DNA from: Nansenia antarctica
Taxonomy: Eukaryota > Chordata > Actinopteri > Argentiniformes > Microstomatidae
NCBI GenBank assembly: GCA_963989245.1
Contig: OZ022344.1
Span: forward strand, 69,249,941 to 69,313,940
Length of the DNA stretch: 64,000 nucleotides
Direction: 5' to 3'
Under the pieces are notes generated by a model. That model was given only the letters and a program-made list of their open reading frames with translations. It was not told where the DNA came from and ran no database searches. This document shows positions 22,657-51,046 of this stretch, in pieces. Within the stretch, counting starts at the first letter, position 1, and each line of letters begins with the position of its first letter. A program made the translations under genes and the position numbers.

Positions 22657-25600
22657 TTAGACACTGTGCAAAAAACGCATGTATAAGTCACGACCATGTG
22701 AGGGAGAACGTTCAAGCGGATTGATGGCTCTCCGTAGCTCTGACAGGGCTTGCTCGTCCAGTGGGCACTCAATTTCAGGGACCTCAACTGCACCACTGTA
22801 GTCCCCTTGTAGTACAGCACTCTCCCAGTCTATGCCCGGGTCTCGGAGATCCTACACAATCATGAACAGATACAAATCAACAGTAATGTTGTGACGCGCT
22901 GACGCCTTTTCACAGTTCACATATTACAAGACGAAGTAGTTAAAAATATTGTTGGCACATTTTCTAGTACATCTATGTACAAACCACCTAAGTTAAAAGC
23001 CATACTTTGTCCACTCTTGCCTTATGCCTGTCATAACAACTGTAACTGATTGAATAGATGACTGAAACCCATAAACCAAACTTTAATGAAGAGTACCTCA
23101 AGTCTCCCCCCCTCGTCTAGACCTTGCACATGTCCCAACAGTCCCAGAATCCACAGCTGTTCTGGAGTGCGATTTCTCTCAGTCCGTAGAGCGTGATGAT
23201 TCCATCCACCAGCGAAGGATTCAAGGTCGGCTCGGAGGCGAGGAAGAAAGATGTAGTGCACACCAAAGAGATGGAGGGTGTTGGAGATGTCAAGCAGACC
23301 ATCCTCTTCAAGAGTATGTAGAATGTCAAGGTACTTGCCGGTGACATGAACCGAGACGTCTCGCCAAAGGCGCCTTGTCCTAAAACAAAGTTGGAATTAG
23401 TTGACTTTGCGTAACCAGTTATGTTAGTTTGGGAAAAAACACTGATTCCTAATAATCTGTGAAATTGATCAAGTCTGGACAACGACACGGGACAAGAGAA
23501 AATGAGAATGTAAAGTTAACGAATAAACTTTGGTGTGATTGCTTGACGCAGTAGTGAGAGCACAGTGTGGGGTAGTTATAGTAGCTGTAGTGTGCATTAG
23601 CATTTTGAAGTTTGAATGGTGTATCTAGCTTAAACAGTGTAGGAGCAGTTGCGCCTCCAAAAACAACAGAACTTATAATAATAAGTATGCCAGAGAAATA
23701 AGTAGCACCACACAAAAGAACATACCGATTGTACACACTCTTGTCTGATATGAAGCTTGCTCTTCCTGTTCCACATGTAGAAAACATGAAATGTGCAATG
23801 TCAACATTTTCCACTCCTTGGTCCCCCCGAACCCTACATTTGAAAAGAAAATTAATAATACGCATTACTTTCAAATACAGTAGAATAAGCCATCACTCCC
23901 AGTGTTTTAATCATATTAAGTGAATAATAAGTAATGTAATAAATGATACAATTGCCAGATCTCTGTTTGTGTTTTATTTCCTGGGTACCTTGATGGTAAG
24001 CCATGGAGCTGTGTCGACTTCAGGAACAAAGCAAATGCTGTGGATGCTCTGTTGTTTGTTGCAGCCTCCAGGTACATAATCTACAATTACACCACATGAC
24101 ATTTTACATGTCCTTTCAGCTACTGTCATCAATGCGTGTTGACCCTATGCATACTGAGGTGTCCACACTAATTAAGAATTCATGGGGCCGGTTTCACAGA
24201 CAAGGCTTAAGCCTAATCCTAGACTAAAAAACATCTTCAATGGAGATTTTACATTGAAAGTGTGATTTAGTCCAGGACTAGGCTTAAGCCTTGTCTCTGA
24301 AACCGGCCCCATATGTTTTAGCCAACCAACATTTAGCTGTTCTAATTTACTAACCACATTAACATAAGTACAAATCAATGACCTTCCTTGAGTAGCCATC
24401 CACTCCACCAAAGATAACAATATTGTACCTGTTCAGGAAAGAAACCATTAGTTTCCACTGCTTAAGTGTACATTTAAACTTTAAAATGTGTAGACTTGTT
24501 CAACTTAGGTTGCGTCTCCAAGAAATGTTCATACTTCTTATACTTTTTACTTTATTTTACCTCATCAGTTTGCGATTTGTACCAACGTGGACCAAGGAAA
24601 GAGGGCCATTCACTAAAGGCTCTGCTATGCTGGCAATATTCTAGGTAGTGGAGAGATTTAATTACATACCATTAGTGGATAACAGTATAGGTAATGTGCA
24701 TGTTAGTAGCTAAATGTAGGCTAATATTTAAATGGCCTGCAGTTACTATTTGCCATCTCATACACACAATCATCATCCCATCACACATCAAGTATGCTTT
24801 ATAATGAGATGTAGTGCATTCTGTCCAAGTAAAATATTACCTAATTATATACTACACACTAAACGATGGATTTCATAAAGGTTTATTTAAAGTAGACTAG
24901 TTATGTAATCAAGTATTAATTACTCACATGTGGCTGTAGTGTGCCCTGTTGTTGTGGCAGTTCGGACTCAACTGCACCAGCATGCCCCTAGATCAATTTA
25001 AACAAGAAAACTCAAGCACATATTTACACATTCAAATTGCTAGCTATAGTTGGTCATCATAACTCAGGGTTCCTGCAGGTTTAGTCTAATTTAATAGAAT
25101 GTTAGACCTATGTCATAGCCATACTGGCAAAAAGGGAAAAAAGGTTATCCCGACTTCCAAATCCAGCCCACTCCAGACCTGCCTACTCATATTTCAGACC
25201 TACTGGCTCATATTTAGGATTCCAATGTTAGACCCTGCAGGAAGCACCAGCTCAGAGCCTCCGTTAGCCATCTAGCTAAGGTTAGCTATGTAACTATACA
25301 TGAGGTAGCTAGCTGCCGTTATGTAGCTAATTGGCTATGTAACTATACATGAGGTAGCTAGCTACCGTTATGTAGCTAATTGGCTATGTAACTATACATG
25401 AGGTAGCTAGCCACCGTTATGTAGCTAATTGGCTATGTAACTATACATGAGGTAGCTAGCTACCGTTATGGAGCTAATTGGCTATGTAACTATACATGAG
25501 GTAGCTAGCTACCGTTATGTAGCTAATTGGCTATGTAACTATACATGAGGTAGCTAGCTACCGTTATGTAGCTAATTGGCTATGTAACTATAGGGTAGCT

Positions 25601-25863
25601 AGCGGTAATTACGGTTAGCTATGTAACTATATTAGGGTAGTTAGCTAACGTTATCTAGCCTATTTAAGTATACTAGGGTAGCTAGCTAACGTTACGTAGC
25701 TCATTGAGGTTATCTATCTAACTATACTAGGGTAGCTAGCTAACTTGCCATTACCTGACAAAGTCTAAACAAGTTTAAATACATCGTCAAAAACAGCAGC
25801 CGTACATCATAATATTAATAGTTAAACGATTACAAAACTTACGAGGTGTTGAGCATGAGCCAT
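22657..25863 (-). CDS. Integrase-core-derived gene, eight exons, 294 aa
   Basis: Exons on the minus strand: 25843-25863 (ATG, MAHAQHL), 24928-24987, 24561-24640, 24383-24428, 23989-24080, 23726-23833, 23097-23379, 22657-22851 (stop). All junctions are GT-AG and all phases agree, giving 295 codons without a stop. The protein follows the fish integrase-core family: GPLSLVHVGTNRKLM, NIVIFGGVDGYSRK, NNRASTAFALFLKS, RVRGDQGVENVDIA, then WNHHALRTERNRTPEQLW and a short C-terminal tail. In the family as I recall it the first catalytic Asp lies in a HIDGN motif; here it reads HVGTN. The Glu expected in RIERLW is absent (TRRLWRDV). The middle Asp (GDQG) remains. This suggests a spliced, non-catalytic, possibly host-adopted protein, or a slowly decaying copy. 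Confidence 0.6.
24184..24310. mobile_element. Palindromic MITE in integrase-like gene intron
   Basis: Its inverted ends are GGGGCCGGTTTCACAGACAA and the complement on the right. Internal arms share GGCTTAAGCCT. It lies in the intron between exons 23989-24080 and 24383-24428. Confidence 0.75.
25262..25745. repeat. 49-bp minisatellite in integrase-like gene intron 1
   Basis: Units containing GTTATGTAGCTAATTGGC and CATGAGGTAGCTAGC repeat exactly every 49 bases (starts 25318, 25367, 25416 and on), about six good copies plus degenerate ones to about 25745. Confidence 0.85.
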
Positions 25864-25869
25864 TTTCTC

Positions 25870-26652
25870 TCTTCAAAATAGTATTTCTATACTCTATATA
25901 TTCTATATATATATTCTCTCTTCTCTCGTGTCTCGTGTCTCTTCTCTCTCTCCAGTCTTCAACCGTCAATTTTCTCATCTCCTCCAATCGCCATTTGTCC
26001 GTAAATGTTGTGATTGACAATCAGGCCAGCCAATCAGACATTTTAACACATTTAAGAACTGGCCAGCCAGCCAGCCAATCAGACATTTTAACACATTTAA
26101 GAACTGGCCAGCCAGCCAGCCAATCAGAATTCTGTCACATTTCTAGCAGGGTAAAATGTTTCGAGAGAGAGAAGAATCCAATGTTGCCGGTCAAGCAAAT
26201 GTTGACGATCAGCTGTGCTGCGTGAATTATCGACTTTAGCAGAATTCAAATAAACAACTTTTATTGAGTACAAAATCGATTTTCCTTTGTTCAAAATCGA
26301 TTTTCCTTTGCGCAATTATCATTATTTTTGCTCAAAATAAATGTTCCTTTGCGCAAAACATTTGTTTTCTCTCGCAAAACATTTATTTTCTCGAAATAAT
26401 TGTGGCACATAAATAACGACATACAAGCTCTCCTCCTTCAAACAATCCCTCAAAACCTAAACTTGCTTTTGATCTTTAACTTGTTTAGTGTCGTTTTTTA
26501 CTGACTGTGCTTTTGTTTTAATTGTATCGATCTATTCTTGTTCTCTCCATGGAATGTAGTGTCTTAGTACTGAATACAAAATATACAAAATAATATCTTA
26601 TTATTAACAGATTTTTTTTTTTTTGTATAGAAACATTTATTAAAATATACCA

Positions 26653-26689
<37 letters not shown>

Positions 26690-28250
26690 ACGATCACAGT
26701 GTTCATTCCAAGCTGTTTATTTCTCAAAGAGTTCCATCGGCGCTTCAGTCGAGGCTTAGTGAAACAAACCTGCCCTAGCCTAGAGGGCCTAGTGGTGTTA
26801 CATCAGAGCAGAGAGAAACAAAACAGAGCAGGGGAGGCTGGTGGAGGTAGACATCTGAGGATTTTGCGGCTCATTGTAATGCAAGGAATGGATTGAATCA
26901 GGAACGGTATCAAACACAAGATTTCTACCTCCACCAGCCTCCCCTGAATCACAGTTGACACGTTTCTCCATATTTCCCCATGTTACAACATAGAGGAAGG
27001 GCTGTGGTGTACAGTAGTCCCTGCAGTGTGTTTCTGTCTATATTCTCACTCACTACTTGGAGCAGACCAATTCCAGCATCAACCATGTCCCCTTACTTAT
27101 TCAGCCGAGAGGATTTGATTGGTGTAAAGTAGTTCCAGCGAAACGTCCACCCTGCCAAGTCTACCAGAGGGAAAGGTGGCGCTATCAGCGTGCACCTTAG
27201 GAGTGTTTGAGCCAATCAGATTTGGATGATGTGGACAGGGGGGGTTGCAGTGGCTATGGGTTGATTTGGGTGCTAAATGGGATCCTTGGGATGACCCTAA
27301 CCCTAAACCCATATACCCTAAGCCCTAACCTCAACCCTTACCCAACCCCAACCCTTCATTTAAAGGGGAAATCTGGGATTCAAACAACAACAAAAGGTGG
27401 TCTCCCCGCTACTTTTTTTGGGGTGAACAACTGAGAGATGGGGCTGGAGAAACTTAACCACTCTCAAATACACAGACGGAGCAGTGGGTACAAGAACTGA
27501 CCATCCATGAGATAACAATTATAGTTTTAAACATGTTTTGAAGCTATACAATGTTTCTTTCCAATTATATATATTTTTTAAATAAAAGTAAATAATAAGA
27601 GTAAAACAAGTGTATATTTGCATCTATAAGCCATATTCTTAAAGAATCAATGACTATACAACATGCATTTAAACATCCAACAATGGATCATGTACCAATC
27701 CCAGAATGCACCTTCAACCGTTTAAAATCACAACCCCAGTAGGATGACGTCACAGCCGGGTCCTCCCAAGCATCCCATTTAGCATTAACCAAGCTTCCTT
27801 GCAGCTCTCGAGCCCCAGGATTGGCCGATCCAACCTATAGGATCCAGAGTTGTTGTTCAGAACGATCTGCGTTCCTCAGTGATGAAGATGAAGGTCACAT
27901 TGAATATTCTGAACTTTTTTTGTTTTGTTTTGTTTTGTTGCTGTACATATTTCAATCGCTCTCGTACATACAGAGACACAGACATATTTAAATCATTCTC
28001 TCTCCTTCCTGTGGTTAAGGATCAGTACGGCCACTGACTCTGCTGAACGGTGAATGCATTCAATGTCAGAGTTAAATGACTACGGAAAAAGGGAGCTAGC
28101 AGCGAGTTCCCGGGAACCAAACGAACACACGACGAGTGCGAGTGCTGATTTGTCTGTCTTCAGCCATCCTCACAATGCTGATCCACCAGAACCCCCCCCC
28201 CAGTTTGTGTTTCCTCTCCAGCATACACCGATCTCCTGCCTTGTTGTATA
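25870..28250. other. Intergenic, no gene recognised
   Basis: The probable promoter of the integrase-like gene lies at the left end. At 26020-26125 a 45-bp unit (CCAATCAGACATTTTAACAC) is repeated 2-3 times. A MITE lies at 26829-26946. Telomere-like CCCTAA variants lie at 27292-27355. No supported coding exon. Confidence 0.4.
26829..26946. mobile_element. Palindromic MITE, family B, copy 1
   Basis: The ends CAGGGGAGGCTGGTGGAGGT and, inverted, CAGGGGAGGCTGGTGGAGGT are the same, with TATCAAACAC in the centre. A diverged relative is at about 44860-44970. Confidence 0.7.
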
Positions 28251-28330
28251 TTGTGACGTTAGAATTATAAGGTTCTATCTCCATTTTTGTCAAAATTTAG
28301 TTTTTTACATAATCTGATCCATTAGATGTT

Positions 28331-28690
28331 TATTAGGAGTGCTCTCACTGGGCATAGCTGTCTGACAGTCACCCCTCTTCTGGAGGTCTTACATCCAGGT
28401 ACTAACTGCTACTCTGTCAGTCCGATTAGGAGTGCTCTCACTGGGGCATAGCTGTCTACCATTCACCCCTCTTCTGGAGGTCTGACCTCCAGGTACTAAC
28501 TGCTACTCTGTCAGTCCGATTAGGAGTGCTCTCACTGGGCATAGCTGTCTGACAGTCACCCCTCTTCTGGAGGTCTGACCTCCAGGTACTAACTGCTACT
28601 CTGTCAGTCCGATTAGGAGTGCTCTCACTGGGCATAGCTGTCTGACAGTCACCCCTCTTCTGGAGGTCTGACCTCCAGGGCTTAACCCCG
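28331..28690. repeat. 92-bp tandem repeat, four copies
   Basis: The unit begins TTAGGAGTGCTCTCACTGGG and contains CACCCCTCTTCTGGAGGTCT. Starts are near 28333, 28425, 28517 and 28609. It precedes the LINE ORF by about 100 bases and may be part of its 5' region. Confidence 0.8.
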
Positions 28691-28786
28691 TGCACCAGGA
28701 GGTCCCGGGCCCCCACACTTAATGCCTGTGTGGTGTTATTTTGTTTTAGTTAGTACACCAACAAACTGCAACTGCCCTTCAAATCC

Positions 28787-29926
28787 TTGGAGGAGGAATT
28801 CAAGGTGACAAGAGCCAGAGAAGTGGTTCAGTACAGGGACTCAAGTGATCCGAAGGTGGCTAATGCAGGGATCCAAGTGAGGACTGGCAGGAAGTGGAGG
28901 GCAGAGGAAGCTGTTCAAGAGGCAGAGGCGAGGCTGCGTCACAGGAGCTTGGTGGGAGTGGTCACACGAGGTCGAGCTGGGCTTGGATCCTTTCCAACTC
29001 CCCAAATGAACACCAGGGGGAAGGAAAAGCGCTGCCTTGTTCAGGAGGAGGTGAGAGCAGCAGTGGAGGAGACAAGAACCTGCAAGGCAGTGGGAATGAA
29101 GCAACAGGGAGCTTGGACGAGATGGGAGAATGCGATTGAGAGGAAGGTGACCTGGGCTGAGCTTTGGAAAGCCGAGCCTCACCGCATCAAATTCCTCATC
29201 CAGGCAGTCTATGATGTGCTTCCAAGCCCGTCAAATCTGCACACATGGGGCATAGCAGAGACACCAGCATGCCAACTGTGTTCCAAGCGAGGAACCCTGG
29301 AACACATCCTCAGCTGCTGTACAAGGGCCCTTGGAGATGGACGGTACAGGTGGAGGCATGACCAAGTCCTGAAGACCATTGCTGAAGCCATCAGCGCAGG
29401 ACTTGTGTGGGCAAAGCAGTTCCGACCCTCCAAGAAAACCATCGCCTTTGTCAGAGCTGGGGAGCAGCCAACCCCTGCCAGGAAAACATCTGCAGGCATC
29501 TTGACCTCTGCAAGAGACTGGCAGCTTTTGGTTGACCTTGAACATCAGCTGAAGTTCCCCAGCCACATTGTAGTCACCACCCTGCGACCAGACATTGTTC
29601 TCTTGTCTGAGTCCACCAGGCAAGCAGTGCTGCTGGAACTGACAGTCCCGTGGGAAGACCGCTTGGAAGAAGCCTTTGAGAGGAAGCTCTCCAAGTACGC
29701 GGGACTGGTCAGTGACTGCCAGCAGGCTGGTTGGAGAGCGAGGTGTTTCCCAGTAGAGGTTGGTTGCAGGGGATTTGCAGCCCGTTCCTTGGCCAGAGCC
29801 TTCAGCAGTTTGGGCATCGATGGAGAGAGAAAGAGGAGAGCCATCCGCAGTACCACCAATGCGGCAGAGAGAGCCTCTAGATGGCTGTGGCTCAAAAGAG
29901 GAGAGCCATGGAGTCATGGTAGCTAG
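28787..29926 (+). mobile_element. LINE C-terminal ORF with REL-endonuclease-like end
   Basis: The frame is open for about 380 codons and probably continues a protein whose 5' part was lost. It contains a zinc-knuckle-like CQLCSKRGTLEHILSCC (about residues 163-179) followed by YRWRHDQVL. Later come RPDIVLLSESTRQAVLLELT and GWRARCFPVEVGCRG, a PD-(D/E)xK-like pattern seen at the C-terminus of restriction-like-endonuclease LINEs. No reverse-transcriptase motifs are present, so it cannot retrotranspose alone. The assignment to the R2/NeSL-like group is a guess from the motif order. Confidence 0.65.
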
Positions 29927-30159
29927 TTAGCCATCTGGACACAAGCTGGGGTCTGATCAGCCCCGGCTGGGTCACCTGGAGGAGGGTGTATGATGTTGAA
30001 AGACCCGAAACGCCCGATGATTCCAGGAACATCACTGAAGATGTGTCCAGAGGCATCAGTAGATGTATGTACACAGCTGTTTTAGTTAGTAATTACGGAA
30101 TGTACAAACTTTGACGCTCAATATCTCTGAACTACCCTTAACGGAGATAGAACCTTATA

Positions 30160-30762
30160 ATTCTAAGCTCACGATATAATAATAATACACATTTAATTTA
30201 TGTAATATACTGCCATACATAAGGATCAAATAAGAGTATGATTTCAGCTCAAACGTCATGTAAATGAGCTTCCTCTGCTTTCTAGGCAGATGTGCTTTCT
30301 CCCTCAACAATAAATGCAATAGGCCCTGTCCAATAAAATATTGGAATAACTAATTGGAATAACTGCTTTATTGTCCTCGATAAGAACTTAATGCTAATTC
30401 ATCCCTATGGTAACAACAATACGGTTTCGCAAAGCAAACGGAAACCTTTTGTTTGTTTGTTTTTGTGTTTACACAGTTTAAAACCAGATGAAGCTATTGT
30501 TGCCGTCTTAGCCTCCTAGCTTTAAATCATGACTTATACATGGCTGATGAGGAGGGAGAGATGGGTCACCTCTCTCTCTCTCTCTCTCTCTCCCTCCCCC
30601 TCCCTCCCTCCCTCTCTCGCCTCCCTTCCTCCCTCCCTCCCTCCCATCTCCACTTCCCTTCTTTCCCAGGTTGTCTCCCCCCTACCTCCTCTGCCCATTC
30701 ATCAGCCATACATACATGGACATTGACAGTTATTTAGTTCTCCCGCTCTTCCCTTCATCTCT
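30160..30762. other. pde5a 3' flank / probable 3' UTR
   Basis: A minus-strand AATAAA lies at about 30369-30374, some 390 bases past the pde5a stop. A CT-rich run is at 30571-30650. No other gene is seen. Confidence 0.4.
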
Positions 30763-46763
<16,001 letters not shown>

Positions 46764-46944
46764 CTCTCCTAAACTCAGTTTGGCGGCGGTTGTTATTTCC
46801 CTTTAAAAAATAAATTATATATATATAGGCTATATATATATAAACACCGACGAGACCGAGGCAGAGAGAGAGACGAATGTGAACGCGCAGGTGGCATGTG
46901 TTGCTGAAGGTAGCTTAATCCCATTAGCCGGCAAAACACACTGA

Positions 46945-46950
46945 TTTATT
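46945..46950 (-). terminator. Poly(A) signal of the LRR gene
   Basis: Minus-strand AATAAA lies about 180 bases past the stop at 47129-47131. Confidence 0.45.
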
Positions 46951-47128
46951 TTGTACATTCAAGGAACGGATTACAGCCACTGAACTCTGGCGTCCAATGC
47001 AAGGTAGCTACAGACATTTGGGTAAAACAAGAGAAATATTCAACGTTCAGACATTGGAAGTAGTAGCACCATAACTAATAATATACTAAGTGCTGACCAG
47101 AACATCATTATTTCTGAAGCCGATTGGT

Positions 47129-47863
47129 TCACCAGATCTCAAAGCGCTGGTCTGTCAGGAAGGGAGTTCTGTCCATGATGCGGTTGTTGAAGAGTCTGTA
47201 GAGAAGTACATGATGACATCATGACATCATAAAGAGTAGCTCACCGTTCTATAAACGTTACTCCAAAGCAAAACAACTAGAAGCTTTGTCTCAAACATTC
47301 ACAACAACATGTGGCGACTGGTCTGCACAGCAACAACCAGCAAACCATGAAGCCTTTTAAATGAAAGTGAACGTTGTTTTGTCAAGAAAATCTGGTTTCC
47401 GTTTTTCTTTCATAATACACAACTTGATATAACAAACAACAGTTTTAGGATCACTGAATACTTATAATTTGTGAATTGGATTCACTGTCTCATCTGCTGT
47501 AGGCTACTGGTAAGTGATATATGGCTTGTAAACAAACGTACGTTCAAAAGCAAGGACTGTGTGATCATCTAATTATGTGTAGTTGTGTGTTTTTAACATC
47601 TTGATGTGACGCACTTACCGCACAGTCTGCATTGTGCTGTTGGTGGAGACCAGTTGGAGGACTCTGTCAGTCAGAGCGTCAGTGATGTCATTGTGACTCA
47701 GGCTACAGCAGCCGAGGGAGAGAGAGAAAGAAGACATCAAAGTCATCAAACATTTTCATACAACAACAGCACTCGCACTAACTCAAACTACAACTGAAAC
47801 TCACACGCACACACGCAGGCAGGCAGGCAGGCAGACACACACACACACACACACACACACGCA

Positions 47864-47913
<50 letters not shown>

Positions 47914-50900
47914 CTCTAACTCACTCCAGGACTTGTGCTTTGTGCAGGTGTGTGAGCAGCGGCTCTAGCAGGGCGTCCGTGAGTCGGCAGTGGCTGAGGT
48001 CCAGGTCCGACAGCCCCTCTGCGTGCTCCAGAACCAGGGCCAGAGATCCACAAGCCCTCTGGTCCAGCCTGCTCTCACTGAGGTCCAGCTCCCCACCCAG
48101 GGCACTGCAGAGGGACCGAGCTCGCCTCACCTCCCCCCTCCCCCCCCCACAGGGACCAGGTACAGCAGCTGCAGGAGGAGGGCTTTGCTGGAGCTGAGGG
48201 GGGGAGACAGAGGAGGGAGGCAGAGGAGGGAGACAGAGGAGGGAGACAGAGGAGGGAGGCAGAGGAGGGAGACAGAGGAGGGAGACAGAGGAGGGAGGCA
48301 GAGGAAGGAGACAGAGGAGGGAGACAGAGGAGGGAGACAGAGGAGGGAGACAGAGGAGGGAGACAGAGGAGGGAGACAGAGGAGGGAGACAGAGGAGGGA
48401 GGCAGAGGAAGGAGACAGAGGAGGGAGACAGAGGAGGGAGACAGAGGAGGGAGACAGAGGAGGGAGACAGAGGAGGGAGGCAGAGGAGAGAGACAGAGGA
48501 GGGAGGCAGAGGAAGGAGACAGAGGAGGGAGACAGAGGAGGGAGACAGAGGAGGGAGGCAGAGGAGGGAGACAGAGAAGGGAGACAGAGGAGGGAGACAG
48601 AGGAGGGAGACAGAGGAGGGAGACAGAGGAGGGAGACAGAGGAAGGAGACAGAGGAGGGAGACAGAGGAGGGAGACAGAGGAGGGAGACAGAGGAGGGAG
48701 ACAGAGGAGGGAGACAGAGGAGGGAGACAGAGGAGGGAGACAGAGGAGGGAGGCAGAGGAGAGAGACAGAGGAGGGAGACAGAGGAGACATTCACATCTT
48801 ATACATTGTACAATGAGAAACCTCCCTCCCTCCTCCTCCCCCTCTCTCCTCCTCCTCCTCAGAGACCAGTGAGCCTGTCCTCCTCACCCCAGACGGACTG
48901 TGTCTAAGACGGGGAACAGCTGGTCTAGCCCGGCCTCCTCCACCTCACAGTCTCTCAGGATGAGCTGTGCTGTGCTGTGGCGGCTGTGCTTCAGGACTGT
49001 GGAGACGGCCCTGCAGTCGCCGGCGCTCAGACGCAGAGCCTCGTCCTCCCTCTCCTCCTGTGTGTGCGACAGGTCCACTGAAGAGGAGCAGGAGAAGTCC
49101 AGCCTGTGCTGCAGAGCCCTGAGCAACGCTGTTGCTGCTGCTGCCCCCTGCTGGATGTTCGAGGCATCACAGCAGCAGTGGAGGAACCTCAGTAGCAGCC
49201 TCCTGTCAACACTACAGCAGCAGGAGAGCACAGAGAGACAGAAAGTCGTTCACAGAAGTCGTTACGTACTGTAACAACTCATTCATAACAATCAATGATT
49301 TACATTGTACTAGCTGGAAGTCAGGGATTAGGGGGTAAGGTTAGAGTAGGGTGAAGCTATGGCATGGTTTATGGAGAGATTATGGTTAATGTGTAGTCAG
49401 AGAGAGGTGTACTTCACATCCATACTACCGCAGCCAGATAGTGATGACTGACCTGAGATGGGACACTTTGTCCAGGAGAGGCAGGGTGCTCTCCATCTCC
49501 CCCGGTGGTATGGAGGTCCACAGCAGGCTGAGTTGGACGCTGTCACTGTGCTTGAGGGTGAAGCGCAGAGCAGCACAGTCCACTCTGTCCATCTCTCTGG
49601 TGTTCAGGTTGATCACATGGTTGGATGACCTCAACAGACTGGACACACAGCCACTGGCACGACTCTTGTATATCTCTCTGATGGCTGACATCATAAAGCT
49701 GGGACTGGGCCTGAGGACAGACATGAGGTGACTCTATTATCATGGTTTTACAGTATCCACTAACTCTATATGTCTGTATTACCATGACAATAAACATGTA
49801 AACTGGTAGAGATTCATTCTTGTCCTTTAATAGTAAAATATACTTTTTCCTATACCTTTTGAAAATCACTCTCCCTAGAAAGGGCAGAAGATCGGTAATG
49901 TCTTTCTCTAGAAGCCTGTTCTTCCTGAGGTCCACAGTGATGTCGAGGGTTGAACACTGCAGCAGGTAGAGGAGGACCTCCCAGTCCAGAGTGCAGGAGG
50001 TCAGGTCTTAGGGGTGTAACGGATCACGGAAATTCCGTGATCCGTTCGGATCGCCCTCCACGGTTTGTACCGCGGATCAAATTATTATTTTTTATTATTT
50101 TTTTTTTTTTTTTACTTTATTTTACCAGGAAGTCACATTGAGATTAAAACCTCTTTTACAAGAGAGACCTGGCCAAGACAGGGTCAAAATAGTAGCTTAA
50201 AAAACAGTTCAGATAACAAGACAGGACATAAGACAGTGGTAACAATACAATAGACAAACAATGGTAGGGGTATTTACAAGGTGATTAAAACATTGAGAAG
50301 TCTAACCAAAGCAGGTACAGCGAGCGGTGACCACATCCTTTAATCTACGCTTGAAGATACTTATGGAAATAAGGGCCTCTAATTTAAAAGTAGTCTGTAG
50401 GTCATTCCAAGAGCCATAATAAGACAAGCTTGCCCTTCCAACATTGTTCATGATAAGTGGCACCTTGTATTGTAGCCATCTACGAGACCTGAGACCCGAG
50501 CCACTCGGTATAGGGATGAACATAAATCCGCTCTGGAATCTGATCAGCGTTCAAGGAACGCCTTTTGTCCAATCAAATTACTTGGTCCCTTTATGACGTC
50601 GGACCCAGTGTGCGCTCCGGCGCTCTCAAAGCGAATTTACGAACGCGGCCCAAGTGTATCATGTTACGTTGTTCGGCGGAGAAGAACTCGAAATGCCTCC
50701 CTCGTCATTTAAATCCCATGTATGGGAGCACTTTGGCTTCTCTGTCAACTATGACGGGAGGCACGAAAAAGGTAGCTCGACAACTTCTGATAATGTAGGC
50801 ATTTTTTTCATACCATGTTCAAAATAAGGGTTCACTTTATTAGTGGCATAAAACATGTTTATTCATCTGCTTTAAAGAGCCCAGTGATTCACTGCTGCAA

Positions 50901-50980
50901 CCAGGCGCCTCCTCCCTCTCTCCTATCATTTAAATTGAGTGTATTTCAGTATAATTATGTAATGTTTGAGTGTAGAATGT

Positions 50981-51046
<66 letters not shown>

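Larger units (their letters stand above)
28259..30160. mobile_element. Composite unit bounded by 24-bp inverted repeats
   Basis: TTAGAATTATAAGGTTCTAT plus CTCC at about 28259-28282 reappears in exact inverted form at about 30137-30160. Similarity extends a few bases further outwards. Between lie a 92-bp tandem array and the LINE ORF. Whether the inverted repeats bound a single mobile unit is inference. Confidence 0.4.

Noticed and set aside
48075..48795. Two overlapping 220-240 codon Leu/Ser/Pro frames that look like signal-bearing proteins
   Set aside because: Repeat translation; no splice or start context.
48000..48907. 305-codon Arg/Glu-rich frame and opposite Ser/Leu/Pro frames
   Set aside because: Caused by the GGGAGACAGAGGA minisatellite in an intron.
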